Positions 33,549-43,438 of a DNA stretch of 64,000 nt are shown piece after piece. How positions within the stretch are numbered: the stretch's first letter is position 1; the number at the start of each line of letters is the position of its first letter. This DNA comes from Acanthacorydalis orientalis (lineage: Eukaryota > Arthropoda > Insecta > Megaloptera > Corydalidae): NCBI GenBank assembly GCA_034766995.1, contig CM068325.1:1597469-1661468 (forward strand). Reading direction: 5' to 3'. The notes below the pieces were generated by a model. That model was not told the origin of the DNA. It did not search any database and worked only from the letters and a program-made list of their open reading frames with translations. The position numbers were made by a program, and so were the translations under genes.

Positions 33549-35548
33549 TAATTCCTCTAATTATATGTTAAATGAGTAATGAACTCTAGTATTTAAAATT
33601 AAACTCGGGCAGCGATTTAACTCTAAAACACTAAAGAGAACGTTTCAACTATTTAATAAATACATATGATTAAATCGTTTTTTTTAAAAAAAAATAGCAT
33701 TTAGAGTACTAAGTATGATGTATATGAAATGGAACATATCATTTATGATTATTCATAATCATAGATGATTTAAATTAAACTGGAAGTCATTTAAATTCAA
33801 AATATACCAACGAGGGCTCCAAATATTTAATTAATTCCTAAAAGAACATCAGTTCTTTTTTAAATTAGCATTTAGAGTACTAAGTATGATGGATATGAAA
33901 TGGAAACATATCATTTAAGATTATTCATAATCATAGATGATTTAAATTAAACTGGCAATCATTTAAATTCAAAATATACAAACGAAAGTCCAAATATTTA
34001 ATTAATGCCTAGAAGAACATCAGTTGTTTTTAAATTAGTATTTAGAGTACTAACTATGATGAATATGAAATGAAAAAATTTCTTTTCAAAATATACTTAT
34101 CATAGATGATATACACTGACCTGGCAGTAATATAACATTAAAGCACACGAAGGGGGCTCCAAATATTTAATTAATACATATGATAACAGCATTTTTCAAT
34201 TTAAATTTGTTGAATATTTATTTGGTTGAAACAAATAAAACAACAGAGTTTAATTCGCTTCAAAATAAAAATGAGTTTATTGATAAAAAAATGTAGGCAA
34301 GTTGTGAGTGATTTGCTCGACAACTGCTCTCTAGTATGTTCGACTAGCGACTTCTGTATTTTCGTTTGTATGCAGCGAGGGTCTGAGGGACCCATGCTTG
34401 TTGAGCGCCGAACCAATGGGCTCACGGCTCGCGCTGCTCGTATTACTGGAGTGTCGCTTGGTATGGGGACTCTCTTGTGGATTCTGTATTTTTGGCGGTA
34501 GCGACGCTTTTATAGCGCGTCGCTGCAAAAACTATTACTACGTTTATTTCTTGGCCTTTGGAAAGGGAGCACAAAAGGTTTTAAAACAATATTGTGTACG
34601 TGCCGACAAACAGTTCGGCACGGCTTATCTTTAATTTATTTTGAATTAAGGGAAAAACCCGAAATAACCATTAGTCTGACCGGCTTATTTTTAATTAAGG
34701 GAAAAACCGGAAATATCCATTAGCAGTTCATCTGTGCAGCAGTGAACTATATTATCCCATTGCGGTACAGGACAGGTATGCGCGCCCTTATACCTGACTT
34801 GAACAGTACCGCAATTTACTTAGAAACTAACATTCAAATTACACTGCGTTATTTTGCTAAAATTCAACAAAATTAGCATTTATAGTACTAACTATGATGT
34901 ATATGAAATGGAAACATATCATTTATGATTATTCATAATCGTAGATGATTTAAATTAAACTGGCAGTCATTTAGATTCAAAATACACAAAAGGAGGGGTC
35001 CAAAAGTTAATAAATACTTAAAATAACATCAGTTTTTGATTTAAATCATCATTTGGAGTTCTAATTGCGGTGCATTTGAAATGTAAACATGTCATCTATG
35101 ACTATTCATAATCATAGATGATTAAAATTAAACTGGCCGTCATTTAAATTCAAAATGTACAAACGAGAGGACCAAATATTTAATAAATAGATACAATAAA
35201 CGCATTATATTTTATAAATCATAAATTGAAAATTTAAATTTAATTATTTGGTTGATTGTGATCGGTGAGTTAGAACTCATTTTACTTAATCGAGAAAAGA
35301 GGTGTTACAGGTTAAGTACATGACTTGACGATTTCCTAACAGGTGCGGACTTGGCAAACTATTTAATAAAGCAATGATCAACGATATAAACAATATACTC
35401 AATTAATAATAAGCGTACATCTTCGGTGCAAATTTATATTCAATTCAAAATATAATCCTCTAATTATATGTGAAATGAGTAATGAACTCTAGTATTTAAA
35501 ATTAAATTCGGGCAGTAATTTAACTCTAAGACACTTAAGGGAACAGTT
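33549..35548. repeat. 170-bp tandem array bounded by 95-bp direct repeats
   Basis: The anchor 'atttagagtactaa' recurs at 33698, 33868, 34038, 34876 (after removal of a 667-bp insert) and about 35049, a period of 170-173 bp. Units include 'gattattcataatcatagatg' and 'ccaaatatttaat'. The array is bracketed by direct copies of about 95 bp at 33549-33640 and 35456-35548 ('tcctctaattatatg', 'aatgaactctagtatttaaa'). This looks like a transposon or satellite cassette whose coding part is lost. Confidence 0.85.
34208..34869 (+). mobile_element. Solo LTR (662 bp) with 5-bp target duplication
   Basis: It begins TGTTGAAT and ends ATTCAACA (perfect 8-bp inverted ends). AAATT is duplicated on both sides (34203-34207 and 34870-34874). 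Removing it restores the array consensus 'tttaaattagcattta'. It holds a palindromic segment with 'ttgcggtac' and 'gtaccgcaa' near its 3' end. It differs from the solo LTR at 25.5 kb. The clade is not determinable (gypsy or BEL). Confidence 0.9.
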
Positions 35549-35570
35549 CATCTACACATAAAACTAATGA

Positions 35571-35607
35571 TTCGGTTCATCTACACCGAATGTGTAGATG
35601 AACCGAA
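35571..35607. other. Perfect 16-bp hairpin
   Basis: Arms 'ttcggttcatctacac' and 'gtgtagatgaaccgaa' are separated by a 5-base loop. A third copy of 'gttcatctacac' lies just upstream at about 35547. It could be a transposon end, a footprint of inverted insertion, or chance. No gene is adjacent. Confidence 0.8.
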
Positions 35608-35609
35608 AT

Positions 35610-36290
35610 CGTTTAACGCTGTACTGTTCTTTTCTAGTTATCACAGAATACCTGCTGAAAAAATGTATTGGTAAAATAAGGCAGACGTAAAAGTCGATCT
35701 CATCAAAAATTCATACCTAGGAACAGATTTCTGCAGCTGAAACAGATGCTGTATTTTTGTAACAATGATGAGACCTCGAGGCATACATCTCATAAAAGAT
35801 TCAAGATGAGACCTCTAATTATGGTGATGAAGGCAAAGTGTTGTAATTATGAAATGTTAGAATTTTATCTGGTAGTAGACGAGACGAGCCATACATTCAC
35901 AGGAACAATTCATCCGAGGTAAACCTGTTACGTTCGGATATAAGCTATGAGCTCGAAGTGGTACTTTTGGATATTCTTAAAATTTTGATCTATATTGTGG
36001 GAAACATGCAAGTGAAGCAGAGAATAATACATCACTTGGATCCCCGGGTTGTTTCGAAAAATCTGGATGTGTAAGGTGTCTCTACGTTGATGAGGATGAA
36101 TAAAATCCGATTAAGATAAAAGTGAATATTTATTGAATAAGCCAATATACTCTTTCATAACCTTAATACGCAACAATAATAAAAGTTACACGCTAAGCCA
36201 ACACGTCATGCGCCACACGAGCCCCGAGATCGAGTGTCGAACATATCCCGACCCCCGCTGACGCCTTTCGCACGTATTCCTCATCTATCG
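35610..36290. other. Spacer with no gene recognised
   Basis: AT-rich up to about 36180, then GC-richer sequence leading into the 37-bp minisatellite. No domain-bearing frame is visible. Confidence 0.55.
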
Positions 36291-36293
36291 CCA

Positions 36294-36430
36294 TCCCGAC
36301 CACCCTGTTCGCATCCGTCGTCCGTCACCACGTCGACCAGCATGCTCGCATCTGCCATACGTCAGTACATCGACCACCCTGCTCGCATTTGACGTCCGTC
36401 TCCGCATTGACCACCCTGGTCGCATCCCTT
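36294..36430 (+). repeat. 37-bp minisatellite (about 3.7 units)
   Basis: The unit 'gaccaccctg.tcgcat' followed by 'gtccgtc.cca' repeats at about 36297, 36334, 36371 and 36408, a period of 37 bp with substitutions. Confidence 0.85.
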
Positions 36431-36529
36431 TCACATCTTAGCACACTTCCACACATCTTTAATTACCCATTCATACATACACACATGTTCGCACAGATTC
36501 CTACAGATGCTAAAAAAACCTGAAATTTA

Positions 36530-36632
36530 TTGCAATGTTTTTGCTGATTTTATTGCAGCTACGTCTCATATCTTGCAATATAAAAACCATAACGCTATTT
36601 ACATATTCCTTGTGCGCGCACTTCAGTCCTGG
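36530..36632 (-). pseudogene. P-element-like transposase fragment (copy D)
   Basis: The minus strand reads KEYVNSVMVFILQDMRRS, matching KEYANSVMVFILQDVRRS at about 41770-41830 and KEYVNSVMVFMLQGVRRS at about 45090-45140. This is the conserved stretch of the RNase H-like catalytic region of THAP9/P-element transposases. The jockey element's 5' end adjoins it, so the jockey may have inserted here. Confidence 0.8.
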
Positions 36633-36792
36633 CCACCGTATAGTGAGGACATACTTGTGTAGTGGAAGTGAAAAGTAATAGAATAAATAGTAATTACAAT
36701 ACAAGTTATAATTTCGTGTTTTTCGAACAAGTGTTATTAGAATCAGTGGCAGTCTGGAGCAGGCTGACGAACATTCTGCTTCCGCACCATCA

Positions 36793-38258
36793 GTGTCTGG
36801 CACTGAACTGGGATGTGACTTGTCCAAAATCTCATTCCTGCCCACGGAAGGGGTAAGTCCAAATAACTCAGTTAGTGTAAACGTGCAAAGGCGGATGAAA
36901 ATCAGCCGCCTGGAACGCACACAAAAAAATAAACTTCGATTTCGCATCTCATCAATGAACGATGAAGAAATAAATGAATACTTAATCCCCAAAACAACAA
37001 TGGAAGTACACAAAACAAGAAATAACCCTAAAAAGAGCACAGTCGACAGTGACGGCTTCACTGTAGTGAAGAGCCGAAGAACAAACTCTGGCAGGCAATC
37101 TCCAATACCTGCCAAAACAACTACGGATCAAGAAATTGTGGCAACACCAATGGAAGGTGTCTTCTCACAATTTTTTAGCAAAATAAATTCCGAGGCCTCT
37201 TCACCGGGAAACCCGCGGAAATACTTGCTCAGCAAGAGGCAGCTGCCTCAACTCCAGCCGCCAATCCCACGGTGATGAACAAACCCCGTGGAAAACCTAA
37301 AAAGCCACCACCAATTGTCTTGGTCAATAAGCCTAACAATCACGACATCTTTGCAGAAAAGGTGTCTGAATGCACGGAGAAGGAAATAGATTACAAGTAT
37401 CTGGACCATGGTGTTCGCATCCAGTGCGAAAATATAAACGATTACCAAAAATTGCGCACTGAGCTGTCCAAGGAAGAGGAGGTGGAGTTTTACTACTACA
37501 CTCTACCGGAGGACAAACCAGTAGCAATGGTCCTCCGAGGGCTACCACCCATGCCTTGCGGCAAAATCGCAAGTGCTATCGCCGAAAAAGGATTCAACAT
37601 TAAGAAATGTTGCGTCATGAGATCCACAGAGGACAGACTGCCCGTGTTCAAGGTAGACTTTGAACATGGCACAAATATCAACAACATAAAAATCATAACA
37701 AAGCTCTTTAGCTGCAAATTCTACTGGAGGAAGTACAAAAGCACAGAAGTGACGCAGTGCTTCCGATGTCAAAGTCTTGGGCACGCTACTTCCAATTGTC
37801 ATGTTAGAAGTAGGTGTGTAAAATGTGCAGGCAACCACCCGTCAAAGGAATGCCAAAAACCGGCATCCCTACTAGCATCCTGTGCAAACTGTGGAGGCGC
37901 GCACTCCGCCAATCATAGGCAATGTCCAGCCTACATAAAATATGCCAGTAGGACTCGTCCTAAACAAAAAATTGTATATGTGCCGGCTTTCCTTCCGACC
38001 ACTTCTCCATGGCAGGTCATGAGCCAAGCTTATGTGGCCCCTGCCACGATGGCTCCTTCGGCTGCACCAATGCGGCCGCCGCTCAGTGAGTATCCACAGC
38101 TTCGGCAGAGGCTACCTAGTGGTGGACCCTATCTTCCTGCGTCACAGAAAACCGCTGCTGCAGTTCCAAACCTAGCGCCTCAGCCACCTACCATCACTAC
38201 TTCTTCATATGAGGTAGGAATGGCTGATTTTGACTGCCTGAGGTCTAAGATATCGTGA
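36793..38258 (+). pseudogene. Jockey ORF1 (Gag) with one frameshift
   Basis: The first part (36793-about 37200) is basic and Ser/Thr-rich. The second part is in the next frame (about 37190-38258), so one small indel splits the ORF. The second frame holds a PRE_C2HC-type domain (VLRGLPPMP to VTQCFRCQSLGHA) followed by CCHC knuckles: C-F-R-C..GH..C, C-V-K-C.GNH...EC and C-A-N-C.G.H.A....CP. This arrangement is typical of jockey-clade Gag, an RNA-binding protein that packages the element's RNA. The C-terminal tail is Pro/Ala-rich. Confidence 0.8.
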
Positions 38259-38392
38259 CTAAACAGCATAATCAATATCAAGAAGCTCTGCGCAGCACTT
38301 GACCACCTCTGTGATCGTCTAGAAAAATGCGATTCTATGATGAAACGCCTAGACGCAATCTCAGACTTTGAGGCGTGCTTTAAGTAAATTTC

Positions 38393-39823
38393 ACCACCTC
38401 AATAAGAATTTTAAATTCCAATATCCAGGGCGGACTAGTACGCAAAAAGCCCGAACTCTCTCATCTTCTTGTCTTACACAAAGTTGACGTGGCTGTCATT
38501 ATAGACACCCGTCTCCACCCACCCCGCAAGTTCTCCATCCCAAACTATTACGTTCATCGTCACGACAAGGCTAGCACTGGAGGCGGACTTGCTATCCTTG
38601 TCAAAAAAGATCTCCAGCACGCAAGATTACCCGATTTCGATGTCAATACTAAGAACGTCGTCATCCAACTCGACGGGCGCAAAAAGCTACAAATCATCGA
38701 CATATACATTCGCAGGCTATTTGTTAGCACCCTCGAAGTACTGACTAGCCATCCGTCACCGGCTTTCATAGTAGGCGACTTCAACTCACGTCATACTATG
38801 TGGAATTGCCCTAACATTAACGAAAACGGCCGCACGCTGCACAGTTTCATAATAGACTCTGAAAATCGACTGATTCTGAAACATCCTTCCTCTCCTACAC
38901 ATTACTCAGACAATGGAATAGACACCCCTTCTACCATTGACCTCTTCCTAGTTAAAAACCACCCGGTTGACAGATTTCTCGTACGCACCATTGACGGTGG
39001 TCCGCCATCAGATCACGTGCCACCTTTAGCCGTTATAGGCAATACCTCCCCAAAAAGAACGTCACCTCGCAAAATGCCAGAGTACGGAAAGGCAAACTGG
39101 CATGGTTTTAAATCTCATATCACTGAGGCCATCCAGCTTGTCGAACCTGAAACATCTGCCGAAATTGAAACCAGCATTGGCGAATTCGAGGGTATGATTC
39201 TTGAAGCTGCCAAGCTCCACATACCTGAAAAGAAAATCACACCTTTCGCCGGTTACTCACCATCTCCGGAAATAAAAATAATCATTAAGGAACGCAATCG
39301 AGCCAGAAGGATCTGGCAGCGTACAGGAAATCAATACTTTCGCCTGCTCAAAAACAGCTTGTCCGACACCATCAGAAAGCGAGTAGCAGAACACCGTGGA
39401 CAACTCTGGAATGAACGAGTAAATGCCGCTCTGGACCAAGCAGGTAAGAGCGTACCCTGGGATCTCGTGAGGCAGCTGAAGTCTGCACGCGATCTTCCTG
39501 CAGCCCTTCAAACTAACAGCGGACTAGCAACATCAGCTTCAGAACGAGCCTATGCTTTGGACGACGCTTTCGGTGAGGCGCACGAGATCTCATGCAACTT
39601 CTCAGATCCTTCCTTTTCCATCCAAGCACACAGCATAGCTGAAAACCTCAGTATTCAACCGCCTTTCAACGACAATATCACCCCGGTTCGTCGTTCCGAA
39701 GTTGCCCGAATAATCCGACACCTGAAAAATAGAAAAGCTCCAGGACAAGATAAAATGAGTAACCGGCTACTAAAATCACTTCCGAGTCAGGTTAGTTGTA
39801 AGTACCGTTCAAGCCCGGTTTGA
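38393..39823 (+). pseudogene. Jockey ORF2: endonuclease plus start of reverse transcriptase (truncated)
   Basis: The frame is open from about 38393, upstream of the first in-frame ATG at 38489, and LNSNIQGGL is the expected start of the AP-endonuclease fold. Later motifs are GGGLAILVKK, GDFNSRHTMWN (about 38777) and the catalytic SDH (about 39010). The beginning of the RT domain (IIRHLKNRKAPGQDKMSNRLL, about 39705-39770) is present, but the frame ends at 39823 in sequence of another origin. The catalytic YxDD block is absent, so the protein cannot support reverse transcription. Confidence 0.85.
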
Positions 39824-40010
39824 AAATTCCTCCGGGCACATCTCACAATCAAAACACACACAGTACTCCATTATTATAATCATTGTTATCAGGCCATAAG
39901 CGAGTTCAACGCCAGGCGAGGTACCGCAACTTTGTAATTAGCATACTTTAGTTAAAAATTTGTACTATTGTATTATATTCTTAACAATAAATTAATTCTC
40001 TCTCTCTCTC

Positions 40011-40151
40011 TCATAAGTCAGTGAAGTAACAGAACCCGTGTGGTTATATTCATCATAGTAACAACAATTAAACAATAATAGTAAACAAATATTTGTTGTG
40101 TTTTATTTCAAACCTGCAGCATTTATGTTATAAAATACCCAAAATATAACA
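40011..40151 (+). mobile_element. Internally deleted LTR remnant
   Basis: It matches the 3' third of the solo LTR at 25481-26152 ('agtaacagaacccgtgtggtt', 'tttgttgtgttttatttca', ending 'taaca'). The matching LTR's 'tctcataagtcagt' is joined straight to 'gaagtaacagaaccc', so about 270 bp of the LTR are missing. It abuts the CT-rich 3' end of the jockey element. Confidence 0.8.
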
Positions 40152-40154
40152 CAA

Positions 40155-40677
40155 TTTTACAAAATAAATTACAATATAAATAATAATATTACACTTGTGA
40201 ATACTTATATTCACTGGTAGATCGATCACATCTGCAACGGTAGGAGCAATCGGTGTTTCCATCGTACTGGTCGATGAGAAATGTTTTTGAATTGCAGGCA
40301 TATAAATTAACTGAACAAATTCATTAGCATGAAAACAATTTATTAAATATTTAGCATCTACATAACCGAGAACAGATCGAGTGAATATCACGCTGATGCC
40401 AGACATCGGCACGACAGTGTATCTTATTTTTATCTTATCAAGATAACCATAGCTAGCAACCCTAACAACATATAGTCTACAGTACGTAACCCCTTACTTT
40501 TATTGTTTATCGCATATTTGAAACTTCGTGAGTGGCTTCATTTTGACGAGTCTACCACACTTTTCCTCTGCGAAAATTCTCGGTGACGCTGCGTTTTCGA
40601 ATTGCAAAAGGTAACAGAATTTGCAAAACAACAGAAATTATAGAATAAATAAATATCTTTGAAACGATAATTTTCGA
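40155..40677 (-). pseudogene. P-like element fragment, inverted
   Basis: On the minus strand it reads STSTMETPIAPTVADVIDLPVNIS followed by a donor-like 'gtattcac'. This matches the plus-strand exon at about 43960-44035 (STSTMETPIAPSIADVIDMPINIS). Further in, 40475-40650 is the inverted partner of 41455-41630. This is a rearranged fragment, not a gene. Confidence 0.7.
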
Positions 40678-40681
40678 TTAA

Positions 40682-41391
40682 GGGGACCCGGTGGTCTAGA
40701 ATTTTCGAAAAATCGATTTTTTTTTTCGAAAGTATAGTATCTTAAAAATATACTGTTAAAATTTGATGACGAAATTCAGAGTATTTCAGGATCTACAGCC
40801 CATTAGAAGGTCAGGTAGGTAGAAGAATATATACTTGCTTGAAACTTTAAACGCGTTTATCTCGAAACTACTTTTTTTCGTCTTGCGGGGGCCAGAAAAA
40901 AAAACTACTTGACCGATTTGTCTGAAATTTTAATATGTTATTCTGAATAGTTCTAGCTCTCGCTGGAATGTAAAACTAATAGTTTCCGTAAAATATTTAT
41001 ATTTTTTTTATTAACAAAACATTCAAAAATACTGGTCGTTTTCAAACTTGTACTTTCGACTACGCGCCATTTTGTCAAATTTTTTTTTTATTCGCCTTCC
41101 TGCGATAGCTATACTTATACTAATTAAAAATTCGTCAATTGTTTTATTTCAGATCAGAGGGAGAGATAAATCATCATTCACCACGCAATTCCATTTTTTT
41201 AGAGAGGGAGACTTCAGCATCATTTTTCTAATTTAAAAAAAAATTTTTTTTTGTCTTTATTTTCATTTTTGTGTAGGTTATTAGTAATAAAATAAGTGTA
41301 AAAAAAGTTGAAAGCATTATTCATTACCCTCATATAGAAAATTTTTTTTTAAAATAGCTTAAATTTTAGGCCGCTAGACCACCGGGTCCCC
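40682..41391. mobile_element. TTAA-flanked MITE (piggyBac-type)
   Basis: Perfect 18-bp terminal inverted repeats (GGGGACCCGGTGGTCTAG and complement) are flanked by TTAA on both sides (40678-40681, 41392-41395). It is 710 bp long with no transposase; internal runs are AT-rich. TTAA duplication is the hallmark of piggyBac-class transposition, so it is probably a non-autonomous member. It lies between the two inverted P-like arms. Confidence 0.85.
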
Positions 41392-41395
41392 TTAA

Positions 41396-42560
41396 TAAAA
41401 ATTATTCTTATAATCAAGAAATTTTATGAGCATAAGAGTCTTTCTAAAATTTCATTATGTGTTTCATTTATTCTATAATTTCTGTTATTTTTTGCAATTC
41501 GAAAACGCAGCGTTACCGACAATTTCCGCAGAGTAAAAGTGTGGTAGATTCGTCAAAATGAAGCCACTCACGAAGTTTTAAATATGTGGTAAACAATAAA
41601 AGTAAGTGGTTACGTACTGTGGACTATATGTTCAGGACGCATGATCAGTGATTTAGAGGATAAAGTTTGTTAATGTTCGATGAAATGTCAATTCTCGAGG
41701 GGTTGTCGTATGACCTACGAGCTGATAGAATTACTGGGCATGTTGACATGAACACCGGATTCATAGGGAAGGAATATGCAAATAGCGTTATGGTTTTTAT
41801 ATTGCAAGATGTGAGACGTAGCTGGAAGCAGTCAATTGCCTACTACTTTTGTCGAAATTTAACTTCAGATCATTTGTCACGAATGATCGTTGAAGTTGTT
41901 CGGTGAATAGAGTCGATTGGACTTCGAGTTATGTGCACGGGGTGTGACATGGGACGAAATAACTTACAGGCGTTAAATTCCTTAAATCGAAAAAGACCCC
42001 TACCTTTGGTTTCGATGGTAAAGCAATTTTTAGTCTTGTGTTCAATATTCTTTTTTCGAACTTATTACTAGTGTTTAGTTATTTATTGTTAGTGTTAAAT
42101 ATTTTTTAAAAATAAATAAGTTACATAGATAATTGTCTTTTTTGTTAATTGTAAATACTATCATACAATAGTATGCAAGATAATTTAAATTTATAATATA
42201 TACACATAAATTCAAAAATGTTTGATTTTAATACAATTCTATAATAATTTTAAAGTAATGAATTTCGTATTTTCTATGGAATTGATTACTCTATAATTAT
42301 TATAAAATTGTATTAAAATTAAACATTTTTGAATGGGAATGTACGCTGGTATACATTCCCATTCAAATATTCAAATTTCAAGTATTCAAATCTCCCGCAC
42401 AAATAACATGCGGGCAGTGCCACCTGCCAGTGTCAGAATGAGTTAACAATCCCCCCCCCCCCGTTCATCGTTTTCATGCCATAGATTTTTAACCCGTACC
42501 TTGTCATCTAGAGAGTCTTTTATCTATGGCTATATGTATAAAAGTGACGCCGCGCTAAGT
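41396..42560 (+). pseudogene. P-element/THAP9-like remnant, copy B
   Basis: The frame at 41667-41906 reads MFDEMSILEGLSYD, then KEYANSVMVFILQDVRRSWKQ..AYYFCRN. It contains the FDEM motif with a catalytic Asp of the RNase H-like P-element transposase fold. The frame stops at 41906. The non-coding tail (42040-42530) follows and includes a run of 12 Cs (42451-42462). The N-terminal THAP part is absent. Confidence 0.8.
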
Positions 42561-43430
42561 CGTTCTCGGGATGCCTGCGTACGGCGAGTCACACTCACCA
42601 AATCAAATCAAATATAAATTTATTGACAACAGTCATATATACAAATTATTGACAATTGTAATGTGTCTGTGTGGTGTAGCGTTGTTGGTGGTGTGGTTCC
42701 CTCTCGCTTGCGCACTTTTATGTTACGCTCGCCGGTACGCTTGCGCATTATCAACACGCATCAAACTACTTCAACAGATAATTTTAAGAAAAGAATAGTT
42801 ACTTGTAAGAAAGCGACAAGTTCAACAGTTCGGTATCTTATGAGCTTTTATCACAACATTTGTGTTCAGGCGATTGAACGTGGCACTTTTATGTTTAAGT
42901 AAGGAGTTGTTCAATTGGAGGTGTGTTTTACTTTTGTATTCATGTTAGGGTGTTAATGACCTGAGTTGTCGATGCGTCCGTAAACCCCAAACGTTAATAT
43001 TAATAGTACATTTGACCGAATTGTGGGGACAAACATTATTGATAAGGTATGTGTTCAGGATTACTAAATCAAGCTACCGAGCCTAAGCCACTTAGCGCCG
43101 GCAGCCACACAGGCACCCACCTGCGCTTGGAGGCTACTGCGCACATGACGCTACGCCGCTTAGGTTTACAGACGCTAAGGACCAGGCCGATCAAAGTAAC
43201 ATAGGCAACCTTGAAGACCTTTTTTAAGTAATGCTGACACGTTGGGATGGCGTTAGTTGTTCGATGTATAAGTCATTTTTTATATTGTTTTACTATTGGC
43301 AGAGAACATGAACATACAAAATCGTCTCCTATTGGCCAAAGAAAAAGTGCATCTCCGAAAAACCCTTTTCAAAAATTTCATATATTTTGTTGGGTTGTAC
43401 TTGAAAATAGATATACTTGAAATTGAACAT
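42530..43430. other. Possible 5' region of the P-like element; otherwise unassigned
   Basis: A TATA-like 'tataaaagtgac' near 42536 is followed by GC-richer sequence and, from 43060 to 43200, an unusual stretch rich in 'cgct' and 'taag' motifs. A small hairpin core 'cgctaaggacca' there recurs at about 51016. No protein domain is visible. A promoter for copy C is conceivable but unproven. Confidence 0.35.
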
Positions 43431-43438
43431 ATTTAAAA

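Larger units (their letters stand above)
36635..40012 (+). mobile_element. Jockey-clade non-LTR retrotransposon, internally deleted
   Basis: It carries an ORF1 with a zinc-knuckle Gag, an ORF2 with an AP-type endonuclease and only the first motif of reverse transcriptase, then a jump at about 39800 to what looks like the 3' UTR, ending 'aataaattaattctctctctctc'. The palm, thumb and C-terminal parts are missing. The element is therefore non-autonomous through internal deletion rather than the usual 5' truncation. The 5' boundary is approximate. Confidence 0.8.

Noticed and set aside
34226..34634. ORFs within the solo LTR
   Set aside because: They lie inside a TGTTGAAT..ATTCAACA solo LTR with AAATT duplications. 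No protein motif.
33549..35548. CRISPR-like array
   Set aside because: The units are contiguous 170-bp tandem repeats without unique spacers, in eukaryotic sequence.
36510..37115. 201-codon minus-strand ORF as a host gene
   Set aside because: It runs from a P-like transposase fragment into the antisense of the jockey leader and ORF1. Only the 36.53-36.63 kb part has meaning.
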